This document shows, one piece after another, positions 15,934 to 24,528 of a stretch of 64,000 nt of DNA. The notes beneath the pieces were generated by a model. That model did no database searches and had not been told where the DNA came from. It saw nothing but the letters and a program-made list of their open reading frames with translations. The position numbers and the translations under genes are program-made. Numbering within the stretch: the first letter of the stretch is position 1; each line of letters opens with the position of its first letter. This stretch comes from CAZKCI01 sp964551475. Lineage in GTDB: Bacteria; Auribacterota; Erginobacteria; Erginobacterales; CAZKCI01. The stretch is from assembly GCA_964551475.1 (NCBI GenBank), contig CAZKCI010000004.1:1-64000 (forward strand), in the 5' to 3' direction.

Positions 15934-15945
15934 CCATCCGTTCCC

Positions 15946-16392
15946 ATGAAAAGACGCGGATCGCACATCATCTGCACCATCTGCTGCCGGGACAAGGACC
16001 CGTCTCCGGAACTCATCCCCGCCGTCCGGCGCTACCGCTCGAAACGCATCGCCCGGGCCGCCGCCCTGGCCCGGAAGGCGGGACTCCCCCTGGTCATACT
16101 CTCGGGAAAACTCGGTCCGGTCTGGGCCGACGAGCCGATCCCCTACTATGACCTTCTCCTTCTCCCCCGCGCCGTCAAGCGCGGGCGCCGCCTGATCGCC
16201 GTCTTCCTGAAAAAGAACGGGATCAGGACGATCGACTACCTCCTCCCCGATCCCGCACTCGATCCCAAGGTCGTCCCCTATCTCCGCGCCATGGCCGAAG
16301 GCGCGCGCGACGCGGGTGCGGTCCTGCGGATCTTCCTCCTCCCCCCGTTTCCCCGCTTGAGGACCATTCTCGTCGGTAGCCTCAGGCTTTAG
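15946..16392 (+). CDS. Hypothetical protein, weakly DUF6884/YaaA-like
   Basis: 148 residues. The N-terminus has IICTICCRDKD, then RYRSKRIARAAALARKAG, a strand LVILSGKLGPV and PYYDLLL. This order resembles DUF6884-type proteins (CS..K, ...YILSAKYGL, ...PYD). No function can be assigned. The start at 15946 fits the promoter; an ATG at 15922 falls inside the promoter itself. The C-terminus GSLRL and the TAG stop are coded by the GGTAGCC repeat. Confidence 0.5.
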   Translation: MKRRGSHIICTICCRDKDPSPELIPAVRRYRSKRIARAAALARKAGLPLVILSGKLGPVWADEPIPYYDLLLLPRAVKRGRRLIAVFLKKNGIRTIDYLLPDPALDPKVVPYLRAMAEGARDAGAVLRIFLLPPFPRLRTILVGSLRL

Positions 16393-16486
16393 CCTGCGTT
16401 TTGCCGAAAGCGCAGCCTGAAGGCTGCGGCTACCTAGCCTGCGTTTTACCGGGAGCGCAGCCTAAAGGCGGCGGCTACCTAGCCTG
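16375..16486. repeat. GGTAGCC-CAGGCT palindromic repeat, two tandem units
   Basis: Unit 1 (16375-16434) has arms GGTAGCCTCAGGCTTTAGCCTGCG and its near-complement. Unit 2 (16435-16479) repeats the right arm and middle. Another copy is at 39281-39361. The arms contain TAG in both directions and supply the stops of both converging genes (16392 on + and 16462 on -). Confidence 0.85.
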
Positions 16487-19023
16487 GCGCCGGGCGTCCC
16501 GCGAAACGCCACGGCGACCGACGCCACGATCAGTCCCCCCCATGCGATGAGGGAGACGGCCGCCCCCCAGACCCAGAGGGTGGGGACGAGGCGGAGGACG
16601 ACCCGGTGGCGTCCTTCCGCGAGCCACACCCCCCGCTGGCAGTAGTTCACACGGAAGAGTTCCGCCGGGCGACCGTCGACCTTGGCCCGCCAGCCGGGAT
16701 ACCAGAGCTCGGTGAAGACCAGCATCGCCGGAGAGGAGAGTTCGCACTCGGCCGCGACCGTGTTGGAGCGGGAGAGATCGAGGCGAAGGATGGGGTTTCT
16801 CTCCTGCAGCTTGCGGAAATGATCCCGCTCCTCTTCGCTCGCCGTCTGTCCCGCCCAGGCCGCGGAGTCGCCATGGCTGGCGACCGAAACCCCCTCCGCA
16901 GCGCGCGCCTCCGCCGGGGCCTCCACCATGAAAACCCCCCGCCTCAGATCCCCTCCGACCAGCTCCTCCAGCTGTTCGTCGGCGGTGGCCTCCACGATCC
17001 GGTTCTGGAGATAAGCCCGGGGGAGAGGATCCGGGTTCAGATGGAAGTAGAGCCGGGGCTTGCTTCCCAGCGTCACCGTCCGCCCGGAGGGGAAGGGGTT
17101 GTCGGGTTTGATGTCCATCAGATAGCCGACCGAGAAGTGGGAGAGGAAGGAGGGGAAGGCGGCGCGCGGGTTGTCCCAGTAGATCGGCCAGTCCATGGTT
17201 TTTTGGAACGCCGCCTCGAGCGCCGTCTTGAAACGCCTTTCCAGCGGCTTCATCTCATAGCCCATGAGCGCGTATGACGCGTTCAGGCGGGAGAGGTTGT
17301 CATGATAGGGCTGGTCGGTCGTCCAGCGAAGGTTGGGATCGGAACGGAGGAGGGTGAGCGGCCCCAGCACCCTCGCCACCAGCGGTTGGGTGGAAGGCCG
17401 GACGGTGCGGAAATGCTCCGGGCGGGCGAAGCGGCGCTCGAAGGTGCCGAAGTAGAAAGCGTTGAAAGTGAAAAATCCCGTCTCGAGCATGATCAGGGCG
17501 AGGGCCGCGAAAAGCCGGACACGGCCGGCGAGGAACCGCCAGACGAGGACCAGGAGGGCGGACGCCGAGAGGAAATAGCCGAAAGGCCCCAGCCAGAACC
17601 AATGCCCCTCCCAGCGGGCCGCCGTCTCCCGGACGCCGGGGAAAGCCCAGGGACGGGGGGAGAAGCGGACCGGGCCGAAGAGGGTCGAGGTCAAATCCTG
17701 GGGCCAGAGGAGCGCCAATCCCACCGCCAACGCGGCCACGGAGAGGTATCCCCAGACCAGACGGGGGGAAATACGGGCGCGGACTTTGGGCAGCAGTGAT
17801 TCCGCCCCCAGGCCGGCGAGCCACGCGGCGGCGAGGATCTGGAGCATCCGGTAGCGGATGGGAAAAGGGAACTTGGCCAGGGGCCCCGTCCAGCTGAAGA
17901 CGAAGTGATAGAAGGGGGTGTGCCGCCCCAGCATGCAGAGGAGGGCGGCGAGCCAGACGGAAATCCCGGCCCAGGCCCAGAAACGGAAACGGCGGGGGCG
18001 GCGGGAGAGGGCGCCGAAGAGAGCTCCGGAGAGGAGGAGAAAGACGAGCAGAAGCCCGCCGCTGGTGTTCGCCTCCCAGTAGCGGGCCTCGTAGGACACA
18101 TCCGCTCCCCAGATATGCCTCCCGTCCACGCTGCCGAAGAGGTCGGGGACGAAAAGGGTGGAGAGATAGAGGGGGGGGACGCTTCCGTCCTTTCCGGCGA
18201 CGTCCGCGTAGGTGAGGGCGATGTGCTGTTCGGTGTAACGCGCGCCGTCCAGCGTGGAGAGCCAGAAGACGGCGGAGAGGAGAAAGCCCAGTCCGAGGGC
18301 GAGGGAGAGCTGAAAAGGAGCGCGCAGCGCAGCCGCGAACTCCCTCCGGAGAAAACGGCGCAGGGCCAGACCGAGGGCGAGGAGGAAAGAGACGACGATG
18401 CTGTAGCCGAGATGGGGAGGCTGGGCGCAGAGCGACATCAGGGAGAAACAGACTCCGGCCCCGGCGACGCGGAGAAATCCCGGCCGGCGGTCCATGCCGA
18501 CGACGGCGGAGAGAAGCCAGGGGAGCCAGGCCTGGACCACCACGATCGGGAACCAGACGTAGGAGTAGGCGAAGGCGGGGCTGAAGACGTAGACCCAGGC
18601 GGCGAGGAGGGCGCCCGGGGGATGGAGGCGGATCGAACGGCGGGCAAAACGGTACATCCCGAATCCGGCCAGAAGATAGTGGAGGAAAAGGGGAATCAGG
18701 GAGAGCGTCCAGTAGGCCTGGGCGAGGTCACCCGCGCGGGTCAGGAGGTAGAGGGGCCAGAGGGGGAAATAGTAGGTGTCGGCGTAGTAGCGGGCGTAGA
18801 AGGGTATCGCCCCGGACCAGGTGTGGGGGTCCCAGAGGGGGATCTCCCCGTCCAGGAAGCGCATCGCCAGGAAATAGTGCCAGGGGAACTCGGCCATCGC
18901 CTGGTCGTCGTGGAAGATCCCCAAAATACCGGCGGCGGAGGGGAGGAAGAGGATGAGGATGCCCAGCGTCAGGACGAGGAGAGCCCACCCGTCGGAGCGG
19001 AAACCTGAGCGGGAGAGATGCAT
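16462..19023 (-). CDS. YfhO-family membrane protein (GT-C glycosyltransferase-like), copy 1
   Basis: 853 residues. About a dozen membrane helices follow a periplasmic loop with HDDQAMAEFPWHY and GEIPLWDPHTWSG, the acidic first-loop site of GT-C enzymes. The C-terminal soluble part ends with the YfhO signature VFTELWYPGWRAKVDG, NYCQRGVWL, GRHRVVLRLVP and a last helix. YfhO proteins move a sugar from a polyprenyl-phosphate carrier to an envelope polymer. The gene follows a B12-type radical SAM gene by 22 bases, as a unit. ATG at 19023 or 19029; a GTG at 19053 lies in a repeat. The last residues GSRRL come from the GGTAGCC repeat. Confidence 0.8.
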   Translation of the reverse strand: MHLSRSGFRSDGWALLVLTLGILILFLPSAAGILGIFHDDQAMAEFPWHYFLAMRFLDGEIPLWDPHTWSGAIPFYARYYADTYYFPLWPLYLLTRAGDLAQAYWTLSLIPLFLHYLLAGFGMYRFARRSIRLHPPGALLAAWVYVFSPAFAYSYVWFPIVVVQAWLPWLLSAVVGMDRRPGFLRVAGAGVCFSLMSLCAQPPHLGYSIVVSFLLALGLALRRFLRREFAAALRAPFQLSLALGLGFLLSAVFWLSTLDGARYTEQHIALTYADVAGKDGSVPPLYLSTLFVPDLFGSVDGRHIWGADVSYEARYWEANTSGGLLLVFLLLSGALFGALSRRPRRFRFWAWAGISVWLAALLCMLGRHTPFYHFVFSWTGPLAKFPFPIRYRMLQILAAAWLAGLGAESLLPKVRARISPRLVWGYLSVAALAVGLALLWPQDLTSTLFGPVRFSPRPWAFPGVRETAARWEGHWFWLGPFGYFLSASALLVLVWRFLAGRVRLFAALALIMLETGFFTFNAFYFGTFERRFARPEHFRTVRPSTQPLVARVLGPLTLLRSDPNLRWTTDQPYHDNLSRLNASYALMGYEMKPLERRFKTALEAAFQKTMDWPIYWDNPRAAFPSFLSHFSVGYLMDIKPDNPFPSGRTVTLGSKPRLYFHLNPDPLPRAYLQNRIVEATADEQLEELVGGDLRRGVFMVEAPAEARAAEGVSVASHGDSAAWAGQTASEEERDHFRKLQERNPILRLDLSRSNTVAAECELSSPAMLVFTELWYPGWRAKVDGRPAELFRVNYCQRGVWLAEGRHRVVLRLVPTLWVWGAAVSLIAWGGLIVASVAVAFRGTPGARLGSRRL

Positions 19024-19062
19024 AGTCATCAGTAAGCAGCGATCACTATTCACTATTCACTA
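19024..19062. repeat. CACTATTCAC/GATCACT repeat at a gene junction
   Basis: GATCACTATTCACTATTCACTA lies at the join of two - strand genes. It codes the last residues (VVNSE) and stop of the upstream radical SAM gene. Confidence 0.55.
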
Positions 19063-20479
19063 CATATCTCAGATAGTTCCTCCGCGCCCTCCAGAAGACC
19101 CGGATCACCTCGGGCCAGGAGATCGGTTTCTCCGACTTGTAGCGCCAGAGCGAGGAGAGCACGTAGAGAAGGAAAAAAAGCTTCCGGGAGGGGACGCGGA
19201 CCAGGCGGCGGAAGAGAGGGATGAGGGAGGGAAAGCGCATGGCCAGATGGGAGATCTTCTGCACCCGCTCGATCGTCTCGATCCCCGGGAAACGGAAGAC
19301 GCTGTTCAGGTGTATCCCGCGGTATTCCGGGGATTGGAGGTAGCCGGGATCGAGTATCCCCGTCTTCAAAGCCGACTCCTCGATGGCCGTCTTCGGGAAG
19401 GGGAGAAGGACGTTGGAGGCGAGAAAATCGGTCCCCAGGCGGAGGTTGAAAAGGATGTTCTCGAACGCCTCGTCCACGGTCTCGAAGGGGAGGCCGAACA
19501 TCACCGTGGTCTGGAGTTTCAGCCCGTGCTGCTTGATCAGCCGGGCGGCGGAGAACATCTGCTCGTCGGTCACGCGCTTGTTCAGGATTTCGAACCTCTT
19601 CTTCTCGCTCGCCGTCTCCACGCCGAAGTTCACGGTGCGGCAGCCGCTCTCTTCAAGCAGGCGGGCGATCTCCGGAGTGAAGTTCGGCGGTGTGATCGCG
19701 CAGAAATAGGGGAGGCCGATCTGGCGGCGATAGAGGGCGGTGAAGCGCGTGAGCCACTCGGTGTCCATGATGAAGACGTCGTCCAGAAAGCAGATCGAGG
19801 ACATCCCGTAGCGCTCCTTCACCCGGGCGATCTCCCCGATCACCTTCTCCGGGGACTGGCGCCGGACATACCGGCCCTTCCCGCGGTAGAGGCGCCCGTA
19901 CACCTGGTGGCAGCAGAAGGCGCAGTCGAAGGGACAGCCCCGGGAGGCCATGAAGTGCTTGAGCTGTTCCCCCCGGAGGGAAGGGTACTTGCGGTAGTAA
20001 AGATCGCGGTCTTCCTCGGGCAGGGCGTCGAGATCGAGGATTGGCTCCGGGTCCGCCCCCCGCACGATCTTTCCCTCCCGCTTCACCCAAAAACCAGCGA
20101 CCGCTTCCGCCCGCCCCGTCTCCCGGAGAGCGGCGAGAAAACGGGGGAAGGAGCGGTCCCCCTCCCCCACGCAAACCGCGTCGATCACATCCTCCTCGAT
20201 CATCTCCGGGCAGGCGGTGGCGTGGATGTAGCCGGCGACGACCGTCAGCGCAGGGAGGAGCGCCTTGACCCGCCGGGCCTGTTCCATCATCCAGACGTAT
20301 TCCAGGGACATCACCGGGAGGGCGAGCACGTCCGGCCGGAAGGCCGCCGCGGCGGCCGCCGCGTCCTTCTCCAGGTCGCCGATGAAGACTTCCCGCTCGA
20401 CCTCGGGGGGGAGCGAGGCGGAGAGGGCCATCACGCCGAAGTAGGGGAAGGGATATTTCTGGAGAAAGGCGATCTTCAC
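19046..20479 (-). CDS. B12-binding-type radical SAM protein, copy 1
   Basis: 477 residues, cytoplasmic or membrane-associated. An N-terminal Rossmann-like region (1-140), with LPVMSLEY, TVVAGYIHATA and DAVCVGEGD, matches the cobalamin-binding domain layout. The radical SAM motif GCPFDCAFC has Cys182/186/189, followed by a half barrel with ICFLDDVFI, VNFGVETAS and TTVMFGLPFET. The C-terminal tail (MRFPSLIPLFRRLVRVP) is shared with the copy at 50 kb. Such enzymes methylate or rearrange unactivated carbons; the substrate is unknown. GTG start. It is paired with the YfhO gene downstream. Confidence 0.82.
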   Translation of the reverse strand: MKIAFLQKYPFPYFGVMALSASLPPEVEREVFIGDLEKDAAAAAAAFRPDVLALPVMSLEYVWMMEQARRVKALLPALTVVAGYIHATACPEMIEEDVIDAVCVGEGDRSFPRFLAALRETGRAEAVAGFWVKREGKIVRGADPEPILDLDALPEEDRDLYYRKYPSLRGEQLKHFMASRGCPFDCAFCCHQVYGRLYRGKGRYVRRQSPEKVIGEIARVKERYGMSSICFLDDVFIMDTEWLTRFTALYRRQIGLPYFCAITPPNFTPEIARLLEESGCRTVNFGVETASEKKRFEILNKRVTDEQMFSAARLIKQHGLKLQTTVMFGLPFETVDEAFENILFNLRLGTDFLASNVLLPFPKTAIEESALKTGILDPGYLQSPEYRGIHLNSVFRFPGIETIERVQKISHLAMRFPSLIPLFRRLVRVPSRKLFFLLYVLSSLWRYKSEKPISWPEVIRVFWRARRNYLRYVVNSE

Positions 20480-20573
20480 ATCTCGATCCGAGAGAGTTCG
20501 GGGACGGGGATCACGTCGAGCCTACGTCGCATATGGTTGCTCAATATTTCAATATTCAACAATGGCCGGCGGA

Positions 20574-21893
20574 TCAGATCTTCCCGCCGGAAGCGGAGAA
20601 GGCGAAATAAAGGGGCAGGAATACGATCTTCTCCCCGGGGAGTTCCGCGTACGGACGGACGGAGAAAACCAGCCCGCGGGGAACGGACGGATACTCCCCG
20701 AGAAAAATGTGGAGACTCTTCAATCGCCCCGCCGAACCGCTTTTGACTTCCACCGGAAGGATCTGATTGTCGACCGTCACGACATAGTCGACCTCGGCGG
20801 AACTGCTCTTCGCCGCGCGCGACCAGTAGTAAAGGCTCCCCTTTCGGGCCAGAGCCAGTTCCTGGCCGACAAACTGCATCGCCAGCGTCCCGCGAAAAAT
20901 ATCCAGCAGGTTGGTTTTTGAATACTCAGCTTCGGGGGGGACGCCGGAGAGATAGCGGAGGAGCCCGATGTCCACCGGCAGGGCCTTGAAAATATTTGTC
21001 CTGGCCCCGGCTTCCAGCGGAAAGCCTCGTGGGTTTACCGCCAGGATCTTTTTCGCCAGCCCGGCCAGGACGAGCAGATCGAAGGCTCTTTTCAGCGTCG
21101 GATGGGAATAGCCCTCGGCCAGGCGGGAATACTTGATCTGCTCCCCGGCATGCCGGCTGATCCCCGAGAGCACGGAATTCAAGCAATGCTTGTCGGCCCG
21201 GGGGGCGTATTTGGCGAAATCCAGGCGGTAAGTCTCGACAATCTCGCCTTGGACGCGGAAGGATTCCACGAGCGATCCGGATTCGGCGTACGCGCGCACG
21301 CTCTCCGGCATGCCGCCGACAAAGAAATACTTGCGGACTTCTTCGATCAAGAGGTCATGGACGGCGGGGGAAACGGTGGTCGGTCTTCCCAGGACAATGT
21401 TCGCCGCCTCGTCCCGGGACGTCGCCAGAAGATACTCCGCAAAGCAGAGCGGATACAGATGAAGGAATTGCACCCTCCCCACGGGGAAAGAGATATCGGC
21501 CAGAGCGAACTCCAGAAGAGAACCAGCGGCGGCCACATGCAACAAAGGCAACTCTTCGTAAAAATAGCGCAGGGCCATGATCGCCCGGGGGCAAGCCTGG
21601 ATTTCATCGATGAAAAGAAGCGTCTTTCCCGGGACGATCTTCGCATTGAGAACGATCTCCAGCTCGGAAGAGATCCGGCGGGCATTCAAATCCCCCGTGA
21701 AAATTCTATGCAGATCCGGGTTGCGCTCCAGGTCCAGGAAGGCGACTGACTCGAAATTACTCCGTCCGAACTCCTTGACGGAGTATGTCTTGCCGACCTG
21801 GCGCGCGCCCCGGATGATCAGTGGCTTGCGCCTCGGGTCGTTCTTCCATTCCAGCAACTGCTGATCGATAAACCTATTCAAAGCTCGCTCCAA
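20574..21893 (-). CDS. AAA ATPase with DUF4143 (AAA_14/DUF4143 family)
   Basis: 439 residues. Walker A GARQVGKT (29-36), Walker B TLLFIDEIQ (91-99), a sensor-like AAGSLLEFAL, then GGMPESV and the DUF4143 region with SSAEVDYVV and LPVEVKSG, a nuclease-like acidic/Lys pattern. These are stand-alone genes that move widely and may be toxin-like or regulatory; the family role is unsettled. A strong promoter drives it alone. TTG start at 21893. It is an accessory gene inside the envelope island. AT-rich upstream DNA unlike its neighbours suggests transfer. Confidence 0.85.
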   Translation of the reverse strand: MERALNRFIDQQLLEWKNDPRRKPLIIRGARQVGKTYSVKEFGRSNFESVAFLDLERNPDLHRIFTGDLNARRISSELEIVLNAKIVPGKTLLFIDEIQACPRAIMALRYFYEELPLLHVAAAGSLLEFALADISFPVGRVQFLHLYPLCFAEYLLATSRDEAANIVLGRPTTVSPAVHDLLIEEVRKYFFVGGMPESVRAYAESGSLVESFRVQGEIVETYRLDFAKYAPRADKHCLNSVLSGISRHAGEQIKYSRLAEGYSHPTLKRAFDLLVLAGLAKKILAVNPRGFPLEAGARTNIFKALPVDIGLLRYLSGVPPEAEYSKTNLLDIFRGTLAMQFVGQELALARKGSLYYWSRAAKSSSAEVDYVVTVDNQILPVEVKSGSAGRLKSLHIFLGEYPSVPRGLVFSVRPYAELPGEKIVFLPLYFAFSASGGKI

Positions 21894-21920
21894 CCTACGA
21901 TGGTTTCATTATACAAGGCA

Positions 21921-21949
21921 ATTATATACGTGTCTGCTTCATTTGACAA
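21921..21949 (-). promoter_or_regulatory. Sigma-70-like promoter of the AAA/DUF4143 gene
   Basis: Read on the - strand: TTGTCA (complement of 21944-21949), 17 bases, TATAAT (complement of 21921-21926). It is the best consensus match in the window. Confidence 0.75.
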
Positions 21950-22008
21950 GGATATATTCCCCACCACATCCGCACTCCTAGCATTCTCGCGCCAAGCTTG
22001 CCCGCACC

Positions 22009-22032
22009 GTAGCCCTGAGCTTGTCGAAGGGC
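22009..22032. repeat. CCTGAGCTTGTCGAAGG word
   Basis: The word gtagCCCTGAGCTTGTCGAAGGGc is a short palindromic word scattered through many unrelated bacterial genomes. Only one copy is seen here. The gap 21950-22113 holds this and the next repeat, and nothing else I recognise. Confidence 0.6.
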
Positions 22033-22085
22033 GAAGGCTGGACGCCAAGGCGCAAAAAAGGTGAGTGGAAGCATGCGGTGGGGGG

Positions 22086-22113
22086 GTTCGGTTTAGGGTT
22101 CACGGTTCACGGT
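22086..22113. repeat. GGTTCACGGTT repeat abutting a stop codon
   Basis: Short array of the GGTTCA family whose last bases run directly into the stop of the YfhO gene on the - strand (TTA at 22114). Confidence 0.65.
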
Positions 22114-24528
22114 TTACTTCTTTTGCCAGGAAGGCGCGGAGACGATCAGGATCACGCCCAGGAGACCCGCGGCGGTCAGGGCCAGTCCGGGGCCGAGCGA
22201 GGGCGGCAGGAACTCCATCACCATCGTGTAGCGCCCCGGCCGGCACCAGACGCCCCGCTGAAGGTAGTTGACCCGGTGGACCTCCTCCCCCCGGTCGTCC
22301 GCCCGCGCTTTCCAGCCCGGGTGGTGGAGGTCGGTGACCACGAGCATCGAGAGCTTCTTCACCTCCAGCGAGAAGACCAGACGGTTGGGCGAGGAGTCGT
22401 CCACCGAGATGATGCGGTTCATCTCCTGCAGGTCGGCAAAGTGCTTCGTCCATTCCGGCTCCGTCTGGGGCGGCGGATGGGGGTAGAGATGGGCGAAGGG
22501 GCGAACGTGCCAGACCTCCCGCGGACAGTAGCCGGCGGCGCGGAGGTCGAAGGTGAGCAGGGCAAGCCTCTCCCTCTCCTCGTCCGCCACCACCCAGCGG
22601 TCCTGAAAATACCAGCGGGGCAACGCGTGCGGGAGGGCGCCGGCGTAGTAGTTTCCCGAACCGGTGGGGACCAGGCGGGCAGGCGGGGCGAGCGGTTTCT
22701 CCGTGAGGAGGTAGCGGACGGACATGTTCCGCCAGAAGTTCGACGCCCAGTCCCTGGGGATAAGCTCCCCTGGAAAACCGGCGGCGGCGACGGGGAAGGC
22801 CGTCGCGGGCCGGCGGCTTAAAGGGGCGAGATCGAAGCCGAGAAGGCCCTCCGAACCGAAGGCCCCGGAGAGGTCGTCGAAGGCGGAGCGAAAATATCCC
22901 CGGCGAAAAGGCTTTCCCCCATCGGGGAAAGCTTCGGCCAACGCCGCCGATGCGCGGTAAGCCGGATGATCGCGAGGACCGCGATAGCGCTCGCCGAAGA
23001 GATCGCCGGGAGGGAAATCGAACGAGGCGGAGCGGTAGAAGCCGCGATAGCCGACGATGAAGATCTCCGCTGCGGCCAGGGCCAGCAGGGCGGAGAAACG
23101 CCGTCGGCCGGCGAGAAAACGGGAGACGGCGGAGAAGGCTCCGGCGGCGAGCGCGCCGACGAAGAGAGTGAGGAGGAAGGAGGGGATAGAGCGGGCGGTG
23201 AGGCCGCGGAGGCCCGGAAAGACGGTCCCGGCGGCGGAGCGATAGGGACAGGCCAGGGCAAAAACGGCAATCGCCGCGGCGAGCGTCAGAAAAATGCGGA
23301 GCGACCGCGTTGACGCGACCTCGGGAGCGTCCCGGAGCGCCTCCAGGGAGACGCCGAGAAGGATCGCCCAGGCTAAAGGGATGAGCGCGGAAGGCGATCC
23401 GGCGACCAGGCCGCCGGGATAGCCCGGGCGGAAGAGAAGAGACGAAGCGATCCCCAGGACGAGGCAGACGAGGGCGACCGGCGCCGCCTCTCGAAACGCC
23501 GGCCCGGATGGAGCAGCCTCCCCTCCCCTCCTCCGCCGGAGTGCGGCGAGCCCCGAGGCGATTAAAAGGCATGAAACGGCCCCGCCGGGAAGGGCGGCGG
23601 ACTTCCAGTGGCGGCCAAGAGAGAGCGCCGGCCCCCAGAGGGAACGGCCGGTATCGGCGCCGAAGAATCCGGGGAAGAGGAAGCCGGCGAGAGCGGCGGG
23701 CGAGAGGCGCGGGACGGGCGGAAGGGGATGGAGAAGGGCGCCCGCCTCGACCAGACGCAGAGCCTCCCTCAGACCCGACCAGCGGATTCCCGACAGGCAT
23801 CCCCCGATGACCATGATCGCCGCTCCCCCGGCGAGAGAGCGTACGGCGGCGGAACGATCGCCCCGGGCCAGCGCGACACCGGACAGCGCCAGGGCGAAAG
23901 CCGCCGAGACGAGAAGCACCTGGCCGGCGGCGGCGAAATCCCCCCCCAGGTAAGCGGCGGCCGAGGACAGGACGCCCAGGAGGAGCCAGAGCCGTCGGCC
24001 TTCCCGGGCGAAAAGGAGCAGGCAGAAAACGACGGCGGGGATCCAGGCGAGAGAGAAGATCGCCGCCAGCCGGCCGTTCTGGAGGGCGAAGGCCGGGGAC
24101 AGAGACCAGGAGAGGGCGAGGAGAAGAGACGCCGGGCGGCCGAGGCGAAAGCCCCGGCGGGCGAGCGCGAAAGCGCAACAGAAGGCGAGCAGGAGATGGA
24201 GCACCAGGGGGAGCTGATAAAGAACAGCATAGCTGCCGAGGGGCGAACCGCCGGAAATGAGGAGAAACGGCCAGTTCAGCGGATAACAGGAAGACTGGGA
24301 GAAGCGGTAAGGCCAGGGGACCGCTCCCCCTCCCGTAGCTCCGTCCCACCAGGGGAAGGCCCCGGCGCGCAGACACCGGGAAAAGAAGACCTGCTGGGGA
24401 TAGGAAAGGACGGCGGCGTCGGCGAAGAAGGCCCCCTCCCAGCCCAGGAGAAACGGCAGGAGGAAGAGCAGAAGGAGGCCGCCGCCGGCGAGCCAGCACC
24501 GTTTCTCAATCCCCGCGATCATCGTCAT
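22114..24528 (-). CDS. YfhO-family membrane protein, copy 2
   Basis: 804 residues. After a first helix, the loop has FFADAAVLSYPQQVFFSR and PWWDGATGGG, the GT-C acidic loop. Many Leu/Ala-rich helices follow, then a soluble C-terminal part with VVTDLHHPGWKARAD, NYLQRGVWCRPGRYTMVMEFLPP and a last helix. Predicted to transfer a lipid-linked sugar outside the inner membrane. It is the third gene of a unit 26484-22114 and overlaps the 506-residue membrane gene by 23 bases. The acceptor is unknown; classification as YfhO is from the C-terminal signature. Confidence 0.78.
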   Translation of the reverse strand: MTMIAGIEKRCWLAGGGLLLLFLLPFLLGWEGAFFADAAVLSYPQQVFFSRCLRAGAFPWWDGATGGGAVPWPYRFSQSSCYPLNWPFLLISGGSPLGSYAVLYQLPLVLHLLLAFCCAFALARRGFRLGRPASLLLALSWSLSPAFALQNGRLAAIFSLAWIPAVVFCLLLFAREGRRLWLLLGVLSSAAAYLGGDFAAAGQVLLVSAAFALALSGVALARGDRSAAVRSLAGGAAIMVIGGCLSGIRWSGLREALRLVEAGALLHPLPPVPRLSPAALAGFLFPGFFGADTGRSLWGPALSLGRHWKSAALPGGAVSCLLIASGLAALRRRRGGEAAPSGPAFREAAPVALVCLVLGIASSLLFRPGYPGGLVAGSPSALIPLAWAILLGVSLEALRDAPEVASTRSLRIFLTLAAAIAVFALACPYRSAAGTVFPGLRGLTARSIPSFLLTLFVGALAAGAFSAVSRFLAGRRRFSALLALAAAEIFIVGYRGFYRSASFDFPPGDLFGERYRGPRDHPAYRASAALAEAFPDGGKPFRRGYFRSAFDDLSGAFGSEGLLGFDLAPLSRRPATAFPVAAAGFPGELIPRDWASNFWRNMSVRYLLTEKPLAPPARLVPTGSGNYYAGALPHALPRWYFQDRWVVADEERERLALLTFDLRAAGYCPREVWHVRPFAHLYPHPPPQTEPEWTKHFADLQEMNRIISVDDSSPNRLVFSLEVKKLSMLVVTDLHHPGWKARADDRGEEVHRVNYLQRGVWCRPGRYTMVMEFLPPSLGPGLALTAAGLLGVILIVSAPSWQKK

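Noticed and set aside
20574..21893. AAA/DUF4143 gene as part of a defence island with the decayed R-M operon
   Set aside because: It is six kilobases away, has its own promoter and no linked methylase or nuclease. The link is too weak to claim.
22100..24499. 799-codon open frame on the - strand, Arg/Pro-rich
   Set aside because: It is a shifted frame of the YfhO gene 22114-24528, whose frame has membrane helices and the YfhO C-terminal signature.
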